Source: Streptomyces populi (GTDB taxonomy: Bacteria > Actinomycetota > Actinomycetes > Streptomycetales > Streptomycetaceae). Taken from it: DNA of 38,000 nucleotides. How positions within the stretch are numbered: position 1 is the stretch's first letter; each line of letters starts with the position of its first letter. The notes below the pieces were generated by a model. It saw only the letters and a program-made list of their open reading frames with translations. It was not told where the DNA came from and did no database searches. A program made the position numbers and the translations under genes. The DNA lies in assembly GCF_002911015.1 (NCBI RefSeq), contig NZ_KZ626921.1, forward strand, positions 1-38,000. The letters run 5' to 3'. Below are positions 8,205-15,221 of this stretch, piece by piece.

Positions 8205-9710
8205 ATGGTGGTGCCCATGACCGAGACCCAGCGAAAAATCGGCTTCCTCGTCTGCCTGGTCACGATCGTGCTGGCCCTGCTGGACCTGCAGATCGTGTCC
8301 GCGGCCACCGTCCCGATCGTCCGGGACCTCGACCCCGCCCACGGCATCGACAAGATCCCGTGGCTGGTCAGCGCCTACGCGCTCGCCTCGGCGGCGATGC
8401 TGCCGCTGTACGGCAAGCTCTGCGACGTCCTCGGCGCGCGCCGCGTCTTCCTCGGGGCGGTCGCCGCCTTCCTGCTCGGCTCCGCGCTCTGCGGCGCGGC
8501 CCGGTCCATGGACCAGCTCATCGCCGCCCGGGCACTCCAGGGCCTCGGGGGCGGCGGACTGATGAGCATCACCATGGTGGTGATCGCGCAGCTCAAGGGC
8601 CCCGGCGAGAGCGGTGGCCCCGCCAAGGGTGCCAACACCGGCGGCCTCGTCGCCGGCGGCGCCATGGCGATCGGCCCCTGGATCGGCGGACTCCTGGCCG
8701 ACCACGCCGACTGGCGCTGGATCTTCTACGTCAACCTGCCGATCGGCCTCGCCGTCCTCGTCACCGCCGCCCTCGCGCTGAGGCTCCCGGAACACCCGGT
8801 GCGCCGCCCGCTGGACTACCTGGGCGCGGGCCTCGCGGCGGCCTTCTCCAGCACGCTGCTCCTCGTGACCGACTGGGGCGGCAAGCGGTACGCGTGGACG
8901 TCCCCGGCCCTCCTCGGCCTCGCCCTGACGGCCGCCGTGACCCTCGCCCTCTTCCTGTGGCGGCAGGTCCGGGCGCCCGAACCGGTGCTCCCGCTCTCCC
9001 TGTTCCGGGTCCGCGAGCTGCGCCTCGGCTTCGCCGTCCAGGCGATCCTCGGCGGCGCGATGATGTGCGCCATCTACTACGTGCTGGTCTATCTACAGGT
9101 CGCCCGCGGGATCGCCAGTTCCTCGGCGGGCCTCTACCTGGTCCCGATGGCCCTCGGCCTGGCGGCGTCCGGGATGCTCACCGGTCCGCTCACCGCGCGC
9201 GGCTGGTCGGCGCGGACCTTCACCGTCTGCGGCACGGCCACCACCGCCCTCGCCTTCGTCCTCCTCGCCACCACGACCGGCCCGGGCACCTCGCTGTGGC
9301 TGGTCCGCGGCGAACTCCTGCTGGCCGGCGCCGGGTTCGGCCAGCTCGTCGGCCAGCTGCTCCTGCTCGTCCAGAGCTCCGCGCCGCCCCACCAGCTCGG
9401 CGTGGCCACCACGGCCGTCCGCTTCTTCCAGACGCTCGGCAACGCGCTGGGCACCGCCGTCTTCGGCAGCGTCCTGGCCCGCCTCTACGCCGACCAGGGG
9501 CCCGGCGGCGACATCAGCGCCCTCGCCCGGCTGACCGGCCCGGCCCGCGCGGAGGGCGTCCACGCCTTCGTCGACGCGACCCAGGCCGTGTTCTGGGGAG
9601 GCGCGGCGCTGATGGCCCTCGCCGCGCTGCTCGCGCTGCGGCTGCCCCGGTCCGGCGGCGCGGCGGACTCCGCGGCCCCGCCCCGGGAGAGCGAGCCGGT
9701 CCCCGTGTGA
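8205..9710 (+). CDS. MFS drug-efflux transporter, DHA2 (EmrB/QacA) family
   Basis: A 501-residue integral membrane protein with about 14 hydrophobic segments, the number expected of the DHA2 proton-drug antiporters. The first helix carries LDLQIVSAATVPIVRDL (family motif LD-x-T-x-VN-A-LP in altered form). Motif A appears as GKLCDVLGARRVFL near residue 70, and GPWIGGLLADHADWRWIFYVNLPIG near 155-180 is the diagnostic motif C region. It should export lipophilic compounds; the substrate is unknown. Start ATG at 8205 lies within a likely operator/promoter region, with a second ATG at 8217 as alternative. Regulation by the divergent TetR gene is likely. The stop codon lies inside a tandem repeat and is followed by a strong terminator. 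Confidence 0.94.
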   Translation: MVVPMTETQRKIGFLVCLVTIVLALLDLQIVSAATVPIVRDLDPAHGIDKIPWLVSAYALASAAMLPLYGKLCDVLGARRVFLGAVAAFLLGSALCGAARSMDQLIAARALQGLGGGGLMSITMVVIAQLKGPGESGGPAKGANTGGLVAGGAMAIGPWIGGLLADHADWRWIFYVNLPIGLAVLVTAALALRLPEHPVRRPLDYLGAGLAAAFSSTLLLVTDWGGKRYAWTSPALLGLALTAAVTLALFLWRQVRAPEPVLPLSLFRVRELRLGFAVQAILGGAMMCAIYYVLVYLQVARGIASSSAGLYLVPMALGLAASGMLTGPLTARGWSARTFTVCGTATTALAFVLLATTTGPGTSLWLVRGELLLAGAGFGQLVGQLLLLVQSSAPPHQLGVATTAVRFFQTLGNALGTAVFGSVLARLYADQGPGGDISALARLTGPARAEGVHAFVDATQAVFWGGAALMALAALLALRLPRSGGAADSAAPPRESEPVPV

Positions 9711-9747
9711 CGGCACGACGAACGTCCGGTGTGACGGCACGACGAAC
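9705..9747. repeat. 24-bp-period direct repeat over the MFS stop codon
   Basis: GTGTGACGGCACGACGAAC occurs exactly at 9705-9723 and again at 9729-9747. The first copy contains the TGA stop of the exporter gene. It looks like a local duplication of the gene end. Confidence 0.85.
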
Positions 9748-9750
9748 ACG

Positions 9751-9788
9751 GCGAAGGCCCCGCCCGTCGGAACGGGCGGGGCCTTCGC
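9751..9788. terminator. strong bidirectional terminator between MFS gene and purL
   Basis: Perfect 16-bp stem, GCGAAGGCCCCGCCCG (9751-9766) with its complement at 9773-9788, six-base loop TCGGAA. It lies between convergent genes. Confidence 0.93.
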
Positions 9789-9810
9789 GCAGCCGGGCGG
9801 GGCGGGCGGG

Positions 9811-12069
9811 TTACGCCAGCAGCGCCGGGATCGTCCCCTCGTGGGCCGTGCGCAGCTCGTCCAGCGAGAGCGCGAACTCGCCCTGGACGTCCACCGCGTC
9901 ACCGTCGACGACACCGATGCGGGTGACGGGCAGACCCCGGGCACCGCACATGTCGTTGAAGCGGAGCTCCTCCGAACGCGGGACGGCGACGACCGCGCGG
10001 CCCGCCGACTCCGAGAACAGGAAGGTGAACGCGTCGAGACCGTCGGGCACGACCAGGCGCGCGCCCTTGCCGCCGAGCAGCGCCGACTCGACCACGGCCT
10101 GGACCAGACCGCCGTCGGACAGGTCGTGCGCGGAGTCGATCATGCCGTCGCGGGACGCCGAGATCAGGATCTCGGCGAGCAGCCGCTCGCGCTCCAGGTC
10201 GACCTTCGGCGGCAGACCGCCCAGGTGGTCGTGGACGACCTGGGACCAGGCCGAACCGCCGAACTCCTCGCGGGTGTCACCGAGCAGGTAGAGGAGCTGG
10301 CCCTCCTCCTGGAAGGCGACCGGGGTGCGGCGGGCCACGTCGTCGATGACGCCGAGGACGGCCACGACCGGGGTCGGGTGGATGGCCACCTCGCCGGTCT
10401 GGTTGTACAGCGAGACGTTGCCGCCGGTCACCGGGGTGCCGAGCTGCTGGCAGGCGTCGGCCAGACCGCGGATCGCCTCGGCGAACTGCCACATGACGGC
10501 CGGGTCCTCGGGCGAGCCGAAGTTCAGGCAGTCGGACACGGCGAGCGGCTTGGCACCGGTCGTCGCGACGTTGCGGTACGCCTCGGCGAGGGCGAGCTGC
10601 GCGCCCGTGTACGGGTCGAGCTTGGCGTAGCGGCCGTTGCCGTCGGTGGCGATGGCGACGCCGAGCCCGCTCTCCTCGTCGATGCGGATCATGCCCGAGT
10701 CCTCGGGCTGCGCCAGCACCGTGTTGCCCTGCACGAAGTGGTCGTACTGGGAGGTGATCCAGGACTTGGAGGCCTGGTTCGGGGAGGAGACCAGCTTCAG
10801 GACCTGGTCCTTCAGCTCCGCGCCGTTCTCCGGGCGGGGCAGCTTGCCGGCGTCGTCGGCCTGGAGGGCGTCCTGCCACTCGGGGCGGGCGTAGGGGCGC
10901 TCGTAGACCGGGCCGTCGTGGGCGACCGTGCGCGGGTCGACGTCGACGATCTTGCCGCCGTGCCAGAAGATCTCCAGCCGGTCGCCGTCGGTGACCTCAC
11001 CGATGACGGTGGCGATGACGTCCCACTTGTCGCAGATCTCCAGGAACCGGTCGACCTTCTCCGGCTCGACGACCGCGCACATGCGTTCCTGCGACTCGCT
11101 CATGAGGATCTCCTCGGGCGAGAGCGTGGAGTCGCGCAGCGGTACGTCGTCCAGGGTGACCCGCATGCCGCCGGAGCCGTTGGAGGCGAGCTCGGAGGTG
11201 GCGCAGGACAGACCGGCCGCGCCGAGGTCCTGGATGCCGACGACCAGCTTCTCGGCGAAGGCCTCCAGGGTGCACTCGATGAGGAGCTTCTCCTGGAAGG
11301 GGTCACCGACCTGGACGGCCGGACGCTTCGACGGCTTGGCGTCGTCGAAGGTCTCGGAGGCGAGGATGGAAGCGCCGCCGATGCCGTCGCCGCCCGTGCG
11401 GGCCCCGTACAGGATGACCTTGTTGCCCGTGCCCGAGGCCTTCGCGAGGTGGATGTCCTCGTGCCGCATGACGCCGATGGCACCGGCGTTGACCAGCGGG
11501 TTGCCCTGGTAGCAGGCGTCGAAGACGACCTCGCCGCCGATGTTCGGCAGGCCCAGGCAGTTGCCGTAGCCGCCGATGCCCGCGACGACGCCGGGCAGGA
11601 CGCGCTTGGTGTCGGGGTGGTCGGCCGCGCCGAAGCGCAGCGGGTCCACGACCGCGACCGGGCGGGCGCCCATCGCGATGATGTCGCGGACGATGCCGCC
11701 GACTCCGGTGGCCGCGCCCTGGTAGGGCTCGACGTACGACGGGTGGTTGTGCGACTCGACCTTGAAGGTGACCGCGTAGCCCTGGCCGACGTCGACGACA
11801 CCGGCGTTCTCGCCGATGCCGACGAGCATGGCGTCGGACTGCGGGGCCTTCTCGCCGAACTGGCGGAGGTGGACCTTCGAGGACTTGTAGGAGCAGTGCT
11901 CGGACCACATGACCGAGTACATGGCGAGCTCGGCGCCGGTGGGCCGGCGGCCGAGGATCTCGACGACCCGCTCGTACTCGTCCTTCTTCAGGCCCAGTTC
12001 GGCCCAGGGCAGCTCGACGTCGGGGGTCGCGGCCGCGTGCTCGACCGTGTCCAGAGGCGTGCGGCTCAT
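9811..12069 (-). CDS. purL: phosphoribosylformylglycinamidine synthase, large subunit
   Basis: Synthetase subunit of the fourth purine step, converting formylglycinamide ribonucleotide (FGAR) plus glutamine-derived ammonia and ATP to FGAM. The 752 residues fit the small-type PurL that works with separate PurQ and PurS. Two AIR-synthetase-like halves are visible: the first has YSVMWSEHCSYKSSK near residue 50, KVESHNHPS near 103 and PYQGAATGVGGIVRDI near 112; the second has ATDGNGRYAKLDPYTGAQLALAEAYRN near 480, VTGGNVSLYNQ near 560 and AHDLSDGGL near 650. Start ATG overlaps the purQ stop by 4 nt (ATGA), so translation is coupled. TAA stop, then the strong hairpin at 9751-9788. Confidence 0.98.
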   Translation of the reverse strand: MSRTPLDTVEHAAATPDVELPWAELGLKKDEYERVVEILGRRPTGAELAMYSVMWSEHCSYKSSKVHLRQFGEKAPQSDAMLVGIGENAGVVDVGQGYAVTFKVESHNHPSYVEPYQGAATGVGGIVRDIIAMGARPVAVVDPLRFGAADHPDTKRVLPGVVAGIGGYGNCLGLPNIGGEVVFDACYQGNPLVNAGAIGVMRHEDIHLAKASGTGNKVILYGARTGGDGIGGASILASETFDDAKPSKRPAVQVGDPFQEKLLIECTLEAFAEKLVVGIQDLGAAGLSCATSELASNGSGGMRVTLDDVPLRDSTLSPEEILMSESQERMCAVVEPEKVDRFLEICDKWDVIATVIGEVTDGDRLEIFWHGGKIVDVDPRTVAHDGPVYERPYARPEWQDALQADDAGKLPRPENGAELKDQVLKLVSSPNQASKSWITSQYDHFVQGNTVLAQPEDSGMIRIDEESGLGVAIATDGNGRYAKLDPYTGAQLALAEAYRNVATTGAKPLAVSDCLNFGSPEDPAVMWQFAEAIRGLADACQQLGTPVTGGNVSLYNQTGEVAIHPTPVVAVLGVIDDVARRTPVAFQEEGQLLYLLGDTREEFGGSAWSQVVHDHLGGLPPKVDLERERLLAEILISASRDGMIDSAHDLSDGGLVQAVVESALLGGKGARLVVPDGLDAFTFLFSESAGRAVVAVPRSEELRFNDMCGARGLPVTRIGVVDGDAVDVQGEFALSLDELRTAHEGTIPALLA

Positions 12070-12746
12070 GCGTTGACCAGCTTCTTGAGGATCGAGGTGA
12101 AGAACGGCAGGCCGTCGGTGCGGCCGGACCCGATGAGCGGCTCGACGGCGTGCTCCGGGTGCGGCATGAGGCCCACGACGTTGCCGGCCTCGTTGGTGAT
12201 GCCGGCGATGTCGCGCAGCGAACCGTTGGGGTTGAAGTCCAGGTAGCGGAACGCGACCCGGCCCTCCGCCTCCAGCTTGTCGAGCGTGTACTCGTCGGCG
12301 ACGTACCGGCCGTCCATGTTCTTCAGCGGGATGTGGATCTCCTGGCCGGCCGTGTAGTCGGTGGTCCAGGCGGTGTCCGCGTTCTCCACCCGCAGCTTCT
12401 GGTCGCGGCAGATGAAGTGGAGGTGGTCGTTGCCGAGCATCCCGCCCGGGAGCAGGTGCGCCTCGGTGAGGACCTGGAAGCCGTTGCAGATGCCGAGGAC
12501 CGGCATTCCGGACTTCGCCTGCTCGATGACGGTCTCCATCACCGGCGAGAAGCGCGAGATGGCACCGGCGCGCAGATAGTCGCCGTACGAGAAACCGCCG
12601 GGCAGGACGACCGCGTCGACCTGGTGGAGGTTCTTGTCCTTGTGCCAGAGGGCCACGGGTTCGGCGCCCGCGAGCCTGATCGCGCGCTGCGTGTCGCGGT
12701 CGTCGAGGCTGCCCGGAAAGGTGACGACTCCAATACGAGCGGTCAC
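12066..12746 (-). CDS. purQ: phosphoribosylformylglycinamidine synthase, glutaminase subunit
   Basis: Class I glutamine amidotransferase subunit that hydrolyses glutamine and passes ammonia to PurL. The 226-residue product has the full triad: nucleophile Cys87 in GICNGFQ, and His196 and Glu198 in MPHPEH near the C-terminus. GGFSYGDYLRAGAI near residues 50-63 is typical of PurQ. It starts with GTG, overlapping the purS stop by 4 nt, and ends overlapping the purL start, so the three genes form one coupled unit. Expected to form a PurL-PurQ-PurS complex that assembles when glutamine and ADP are bound, by family knowledge. Confidence 0.98.
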   Translation of the reverse strand: MTARIGVVTFPGSLDDRDTQRAIRLAGAEPVALWHKDKNLHQVDAVVLPGGFSYGDYLRAGAISRFSPVMETVIEQAKSGMPVLGICNGFQVLTEAHLLPGGMLGNDHLHFICRDQKLRVENADTAWTTDYTAGQEIHIPLKNMDGRYVADEYTLDKLEAEGRVAFRYLDFNPNGSLRDIAGITNEAGNVVGLMPHPEHAVEPLIGSGRTDGLPFFTSILKKLVNA

Positions 12747-13006
12747 TTTCCGGCCTCCGCGACTTCCTCGACCTTGACGGTGAAGTCCTCGATCACGGTG
12801 TTGGCGAGGAAGGATTCCGCCAGTTCGTGGATGCGGGCGAGCGCGGCGTCGTCCACCGGTCCGTCCACTTCCAGTTCGAATCGCTTTCCCTGACGGACGT
12901 CGGAGACACCTTCGAAACCGAGGCGCGGCAGTGCACGCTGCACCGCCTGGCCCTGGGGGTCGAGGATCTCCGGCTTGAGCATGACGTCGACTACGACGCG
13001 TGCCAC
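12743..13006 (-). CDS. purS: phosphoribosylformylglycinamidine synthase subunit PurS
   Basis: Small structural subunit bridging PurL and PurQ. About 87 residues, beginning VARVVVDVMLKPEILDPQGQ and containing LPRLGFEGVSDVRQGKRFEL, both typical of PurS. Two GTG codons lie two codons apart at the 5' end (13012 and 13006). I choose 13006 because GGGAG ends 5 nt before it, whereas the same motif would overlap the upstream GTG. First gene of the purS-purQ-purL operon. The stop overlaps the purQ GTG. Confidence 0.95.
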   Translation of the reverse strand: MARVVVDVMLKPEILDPQGQAVQRALPRLGFEGVSDVRQGKRFELEVDGPVDDAALARIHELAESFLANTVIEDFTVKVEEVAEAGK

Positions 13007-13070
13007 TGGCACTCCCGGTGTGTGGTGCTGAGCAGGTCCCTTCAGACTACCCGTACGAAATTTCTACTCG

Positions 13071-13092
13071 CGTAGATTCGTAGAATCCTACG
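13071..13092. repeat. imperfect palindrome upstream of purS
   Basis: CGTAG-ATTC-GTA-GAAT-C-CTACG: a 5-bp outer pair and a 4-bp inner pair with one unpaired C. It lies about 65-85 bp upstream of purS and could bind a regulator, but no known operator matches that I recognise. Confidence 0.35.
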
Positions 13093-13243
13093 TGACACCG
13101 ATCACGATTCCGCATCGACGTGGGGGCGTGGACGGAAAATCCTGGGAAAAACCGCAGAAGAGCGGCAGGGCTCCATTGCCGTCGGACACGCGGAAGGATT
13201 TAGTCGGGCTTCACAATGCAATGCCGGGCCCTGTACAAAGGAA

Positions 13244-13273
13244 TTGGCAATAGCCGATACTTTGCTCGATAAC
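13244..13273 (+). promoter_or_regulatory. candidate promoter of the Lsr2 gene
   Basis: TTGGCA (13244-13249), 18-bp spacer, GATAAC (13268-13273). Predicted transcription start near 13280 gives a leader of about 88 nt. Confidence 0.35.
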
Positions 13274-13367
13274 AGCCGGACAGTCGACATCTCCCCGACA
13301 ACTCCCTGACGTCAGCGCACGTCATGGCCGTTGATCACGAAGGTGTCGCACGAAGGGACCGATATTC

Positions 13368-13685
13368 GTGGCGCAGCGTGTCGTGGTCACTCTCTTTGAC
13401 GACATCGACGGCTCGGAAGCGGCGGAGACGATCGCCTTCGGACTCGACGGCAAGTCGTACGAGATCGACCTCAATCCAACCAATGCCGAGGAACTGCGTA
13501 AGGCTCTCGAGCCGTACGTCGAGGCCGGCCGCAAGCGGTCGAAGTCCGGGAAGACGTACACGCACACCGCGTTGACGCCCGACCCGGCCGCGGTCCGCGC
13601 CTGGGCCCGCTCCAACAAGATGGACGTGCCGCCGCGCGGCCGGATCCCCAAGAAGGTCTACGAGGCGTTCGCCGAGGCGCACTGA
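13368..13685 (+). CDS. lsrL: Lsr2-family nucleoid-associated protein (LsrL-type paralogue)
   Basis: A 105-residue xenogeneic-silencer-type protein that binds AT-rich DNA and oligomerises. The N-terminal half (AQRVVVTLFDDIDGSEA, then FGLDGKSYEIDL) is the dimerisation domain of Lsr2. The C-terminal half (VRAWARSNKMDVPPRGRIPKKVYEAFAEAH) is the DNA-binding domain with the minor-groove PRGRIP hook. Starts at GTG with AAGGGA 9 nt upstream; homologues begin AQR. Streptomyces carry two Lsr2 proteins; the position beside purS is that of the lesser-known LsrL from memory, and sequence alone does not separate it from the main Lsr2. The AT-rich upstream DNA could make it autoregulated, which is inference. 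Confidence 0.94.
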   Translation: MAQRVVVTLFDDIDGSEAAETIAFGLDGKSYEIDLNPTNAEELRKALEPYVEAGRKRSKSGKTYTHTALTPDPAAVRAWARSNKMDVPPRGRIPKKVYEAFAEAH

Positions 13686-13741
13686 GCCGGCGGCCCGGAC
13701 CACGGCCGCCGGAGACCTCCGGCGGCCCCGGGGCAACCGAC

Positions 13742-13772
13742 TTGCGCTGACCCCCGTCTGATCAGCTAGAGT
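13742..13772 (+). promoter_or_regulatory. candidate promoter of the tRNA-Gly(UCC) gene
   Basis: TTGCGC (13742-13747), 19-bp spacer, TAGAGT (13767-13772). The predicted start near 13779 leaves about 44 nt of leader before the tRNA at 13823. Confidence 0.4.
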
Positions 13773-13822
13773 CTGGAACACGCCGAGGGGCAAGGCCGAA
13801 AAAGCCGGAACCCGAAGGTCGT

Positions 13823-13894
13823 GCGGGTGTAGTTCAGTAGCAGAACATCCCCCTTCCAGGGGGAAGGCGCAGTGTGCAATTCCTGTCACCCGCT
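13823..13894 (+). tRNA. tRNA-Gly(UCC), atypical T-arm and D-loop
   Basis: A 72-nt tRNA with perfect 7-bp acceptor stem (GCGGGTG/CACCCGC), discriminator U, D-stem GTTC/GAAC, and anticodon stem TCCCC/GGGGA closing loop CTTCCAG, giving anticodon UCC. CCA is not encoded. Two elbow features are wrong for an ordinary tRNA. The D-loop AGTAGCA has A where G18 belongs. The T-arm reads GCAG-T-GTGC-AATT-CCTGT: the universal GTTC is replaced by GTGC, with one extra T that bulges from the stem. The tRNA-Gly(GCC) 79 bases downstream has normal GG and GTTC. This pattern resembles the non-proteinogenic cell-wall tRNAs-Gly of staphylococci. A decayed gene is the main alternative, but the intact acceptor and anticodon stems argue against it. 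Confidence 0.85.
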
Positions 13895-13972
13895 CTGCAC
13901 TTCTTACCGATCACGGTTGTCGATCAGGTAGGGTGGTGCTCGCGCCGATCGGTGAAGCCGGTCGGAGGCAAT

Positions 13973-14045
13973 GCGGACGTAGCTCAGTTGGTAGAGCGCA
14001 ACCTTGCCAAGGTTGAGGTCGCGAGTTCGAGCCTCGTCGTCCGCT
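13973..14045 (+). tRNA. tRNA-Gly(GCC)
   Basis: A 73-nt canonical cloverleaf: acceptor GCGGACG/CGTCCGC, discriminator U, D-arm GCTC/GAGC with GG in the loop, anticodon stem CAACC/GGTTG with loop TTGCCAA (anticodon GCC), T-arm GCGAG-TTCGAGC-CTCGT. CCA is not encoded. An identical copy lies at 18136. It is followed directly by a strong terminator. Confidence 0.98.
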
Positions 14046-14054
14046 CCGTCGAAG

Positions 14055-14082
14055 AAGGCCCCGGTCAACAGACCGGGGCCTT
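14055..14082 (+). terminator. terminator after the tRNA-Gly pair
   Basis: Perfect 12-bp stem AAGGCCCCGGTC (14055-14066) with GACCGGGGCCTT (14071-14082), four-base loop, followed by TCTC. Confidence 0.93.
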
Positions 14083-14134
14083 TCTCGTGTCCCCGTGCGT
14101 CCCGGTGTTCCCGGGAGGGGAAGACGAAGCCGTC

Positions 14135-14161
14135 TGACATTTGTCATGCCGAGTGATGACA
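14135..14161. promoter_or_regulatory. nested palindromes, candidate operator of the ABC/two-component operon
   Basis: TGACA-TT-TGTCA (14135-14146) overlaps TGTCAT-N8-ATGACA (14142-14161). Both share the central TGTCA. It lies 44-70 bp upstream of the first gene of an operon that ends in a NarL-type response regulator, so autoregulation by that protein is the obvious reading. I know of similar TGTCA/TGACA-type sites for DesR-like regulators only in general terms. Confidence 0.45.
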
Positions 14162-14204
14162 CCGCGCACTGCTGCCCGGATCCGTCCGCCCCGACGCTGG
14201 TCCC

Positions 14205-15221
14205 ATGAACACGAACGAGCACGACGACGTGATCGAGGTCACCGGTCTGCGGCGTGTGTACGGGGGCGACGGAAAAGATTTCGAGGCGGTGCGCGGAGTC
14301 ACCTTCTCCGTGGGCCGCGGTGAGGTCTTCGCTCTCCTCGGCACCAACGGCGCGGGCAAGACGTCCACCGTCGAACTGATCGAGGGTCTGGCGCCCCCGT
14401 CCGGCGGGCGCGTGCGGGTCCTCGGGCACGATCCGTACACGGACCGGGCCGCCGTACGGCCGCGCATCGGCGTGATGCTCCAGGAAGGCGGCTTCCCGTC
14501 CGAGCTGACCGTCGCGGAGACCGCTCGGATGTGGGCGGGGTGCACCAGCGGGGCCCGGACCGCCGGGCAGGTCCTCGACCGGGTCGGCCTCGCGCACCGC
14601 TCCGACGTCCGCGTGAAGCAGTTGTCCGGCGGCGAGAAGCGGCGCCTGGACCTGGCGCTCGCGCTCCTAGGCGACCCCGAGGTCCTCTTCCTCGACGAGC
14701 CCACGACCGGACTCGACGTGGAAGGCCGCCGCGGCACCTGGGAGTTGGTCCGCGAGCTGCGCGACGGCGGGACCACGGTCCTGCTGACCACCCACTACCT
14801 GGAGGAGGCGGAGGCGCTGGCCGACCGGCTGGCGATCCTCCACGAAGGGCGCGTCGCGGCCGTCGGCACCCCGGCCGAGGTGACCGCCTCCCAGCCGTCG
14901 CACGTCTCCTTCGAGCTGCCCGACGGCTACCTCCCCGGCGACCTGCCCCCGCTGCCGGGACTCGGCGTGAGCGGCCACGAGACGACGGGCCGGACGATCA
15001 GGCTGCGCACCGGCGAACTGCAGCGGACGGCCACCGCCCTGCTGGTGTGGGCCGAGCGGGCGCGCGTCGAACTGCGGGGGCTCGACGTACGCTCCGCCTC
15101 CCTGGAGGAGGCGTTCCTGCGGATCTCGCGGGAGGCGGCGGCGCACGACGGGGACCGAACGAGGACGACGGAACCGGCCGCGGACCCGCGGAAGGCCCGC
15201 AAGAGGGGAGCGGCGGCATGA
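14205..15221 (+). CDS. ABC transporter ATP-binding protein
   Basis: A 338-residue nucleotide-binding subunit of an ABC-2 type exporter. Walker A GTNGAGKT at residues 46-53, Q-loop MLQEGGFP near 91-98, signature LSGGE at 140-144, Walker B LFLDEP at 161-166, and switch His197 in LLTTHYLEEAEALADR. The last 90 residues after the ATPase domain form the extra C-terminal region seen in DrrA/CcmA-like subunits, ending in a basic tail. It should power the permease encoded next, whose ATG overlaps this stop by 4 nt. First gene of a four-gene operon with a histidine kinase and response regulator, an arrangement common for actinomycete antibiotic or lipid efflux and sensing; the substrate is unknown. A GACGCT box lies 6 nt before the ATG and no Shine-Dalgarno is visible. 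Confidence 0.95.
   Translation: MNTNEHDDVIEVTGLRRVYGGDGKDFEAVRGVTFSVGRGEVFALLGTNGAGKTSTVELIEGLAPPSGGRVRVLGHDPYTDRAAVRPRIGVMLQEGGFPSELTVAETARMWAGCTSGARTAGQVLDRVGLAHRSDVRVKQLSGGEKRRLDLALALLGDPEVLFLDEPTTGLDVEGRRGTWELVRELRDGGTTVLLTTHYLEEAEALADRLAILHEGRVAAVGTPAEVTASQPSHVSFELPDGYLPGDLPPLPGLGVSGHETTGRTIRLRTGELQRTATALLVWAERARVELRGLDVRSASLEEAFLRISREAAAHDGDRTRTTEPAADPRKARKRGAAA

Larger units (their letters stand above)
13007..13367. other. divergent control region between purS and the Lsr2 gene
   Basis: No gene is seen in these 360 bases, which are distinctly more AT-rich than the surroundings. They must hold the purS promoter (minus) and the lsr2 promoter (plus). I see a palindrome at 13071-13092 and a possible plus-strand promoter at 13244-13273. 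Nothing resembling a purine riboswitch is visible. Confidence 0.5.

Noticed and set aside
9841..12246. 801-residue plus-strand frame opposite purL
   Set aside because: Same reason: an antisense shadow of purL with no ribosome site or recognisable fold.
13007..13367. Purine riboswitch or T-box upstream of purS
   Set aside because: No conserved purine-aptamer loops or T-box sequence could be found on the minus strand.
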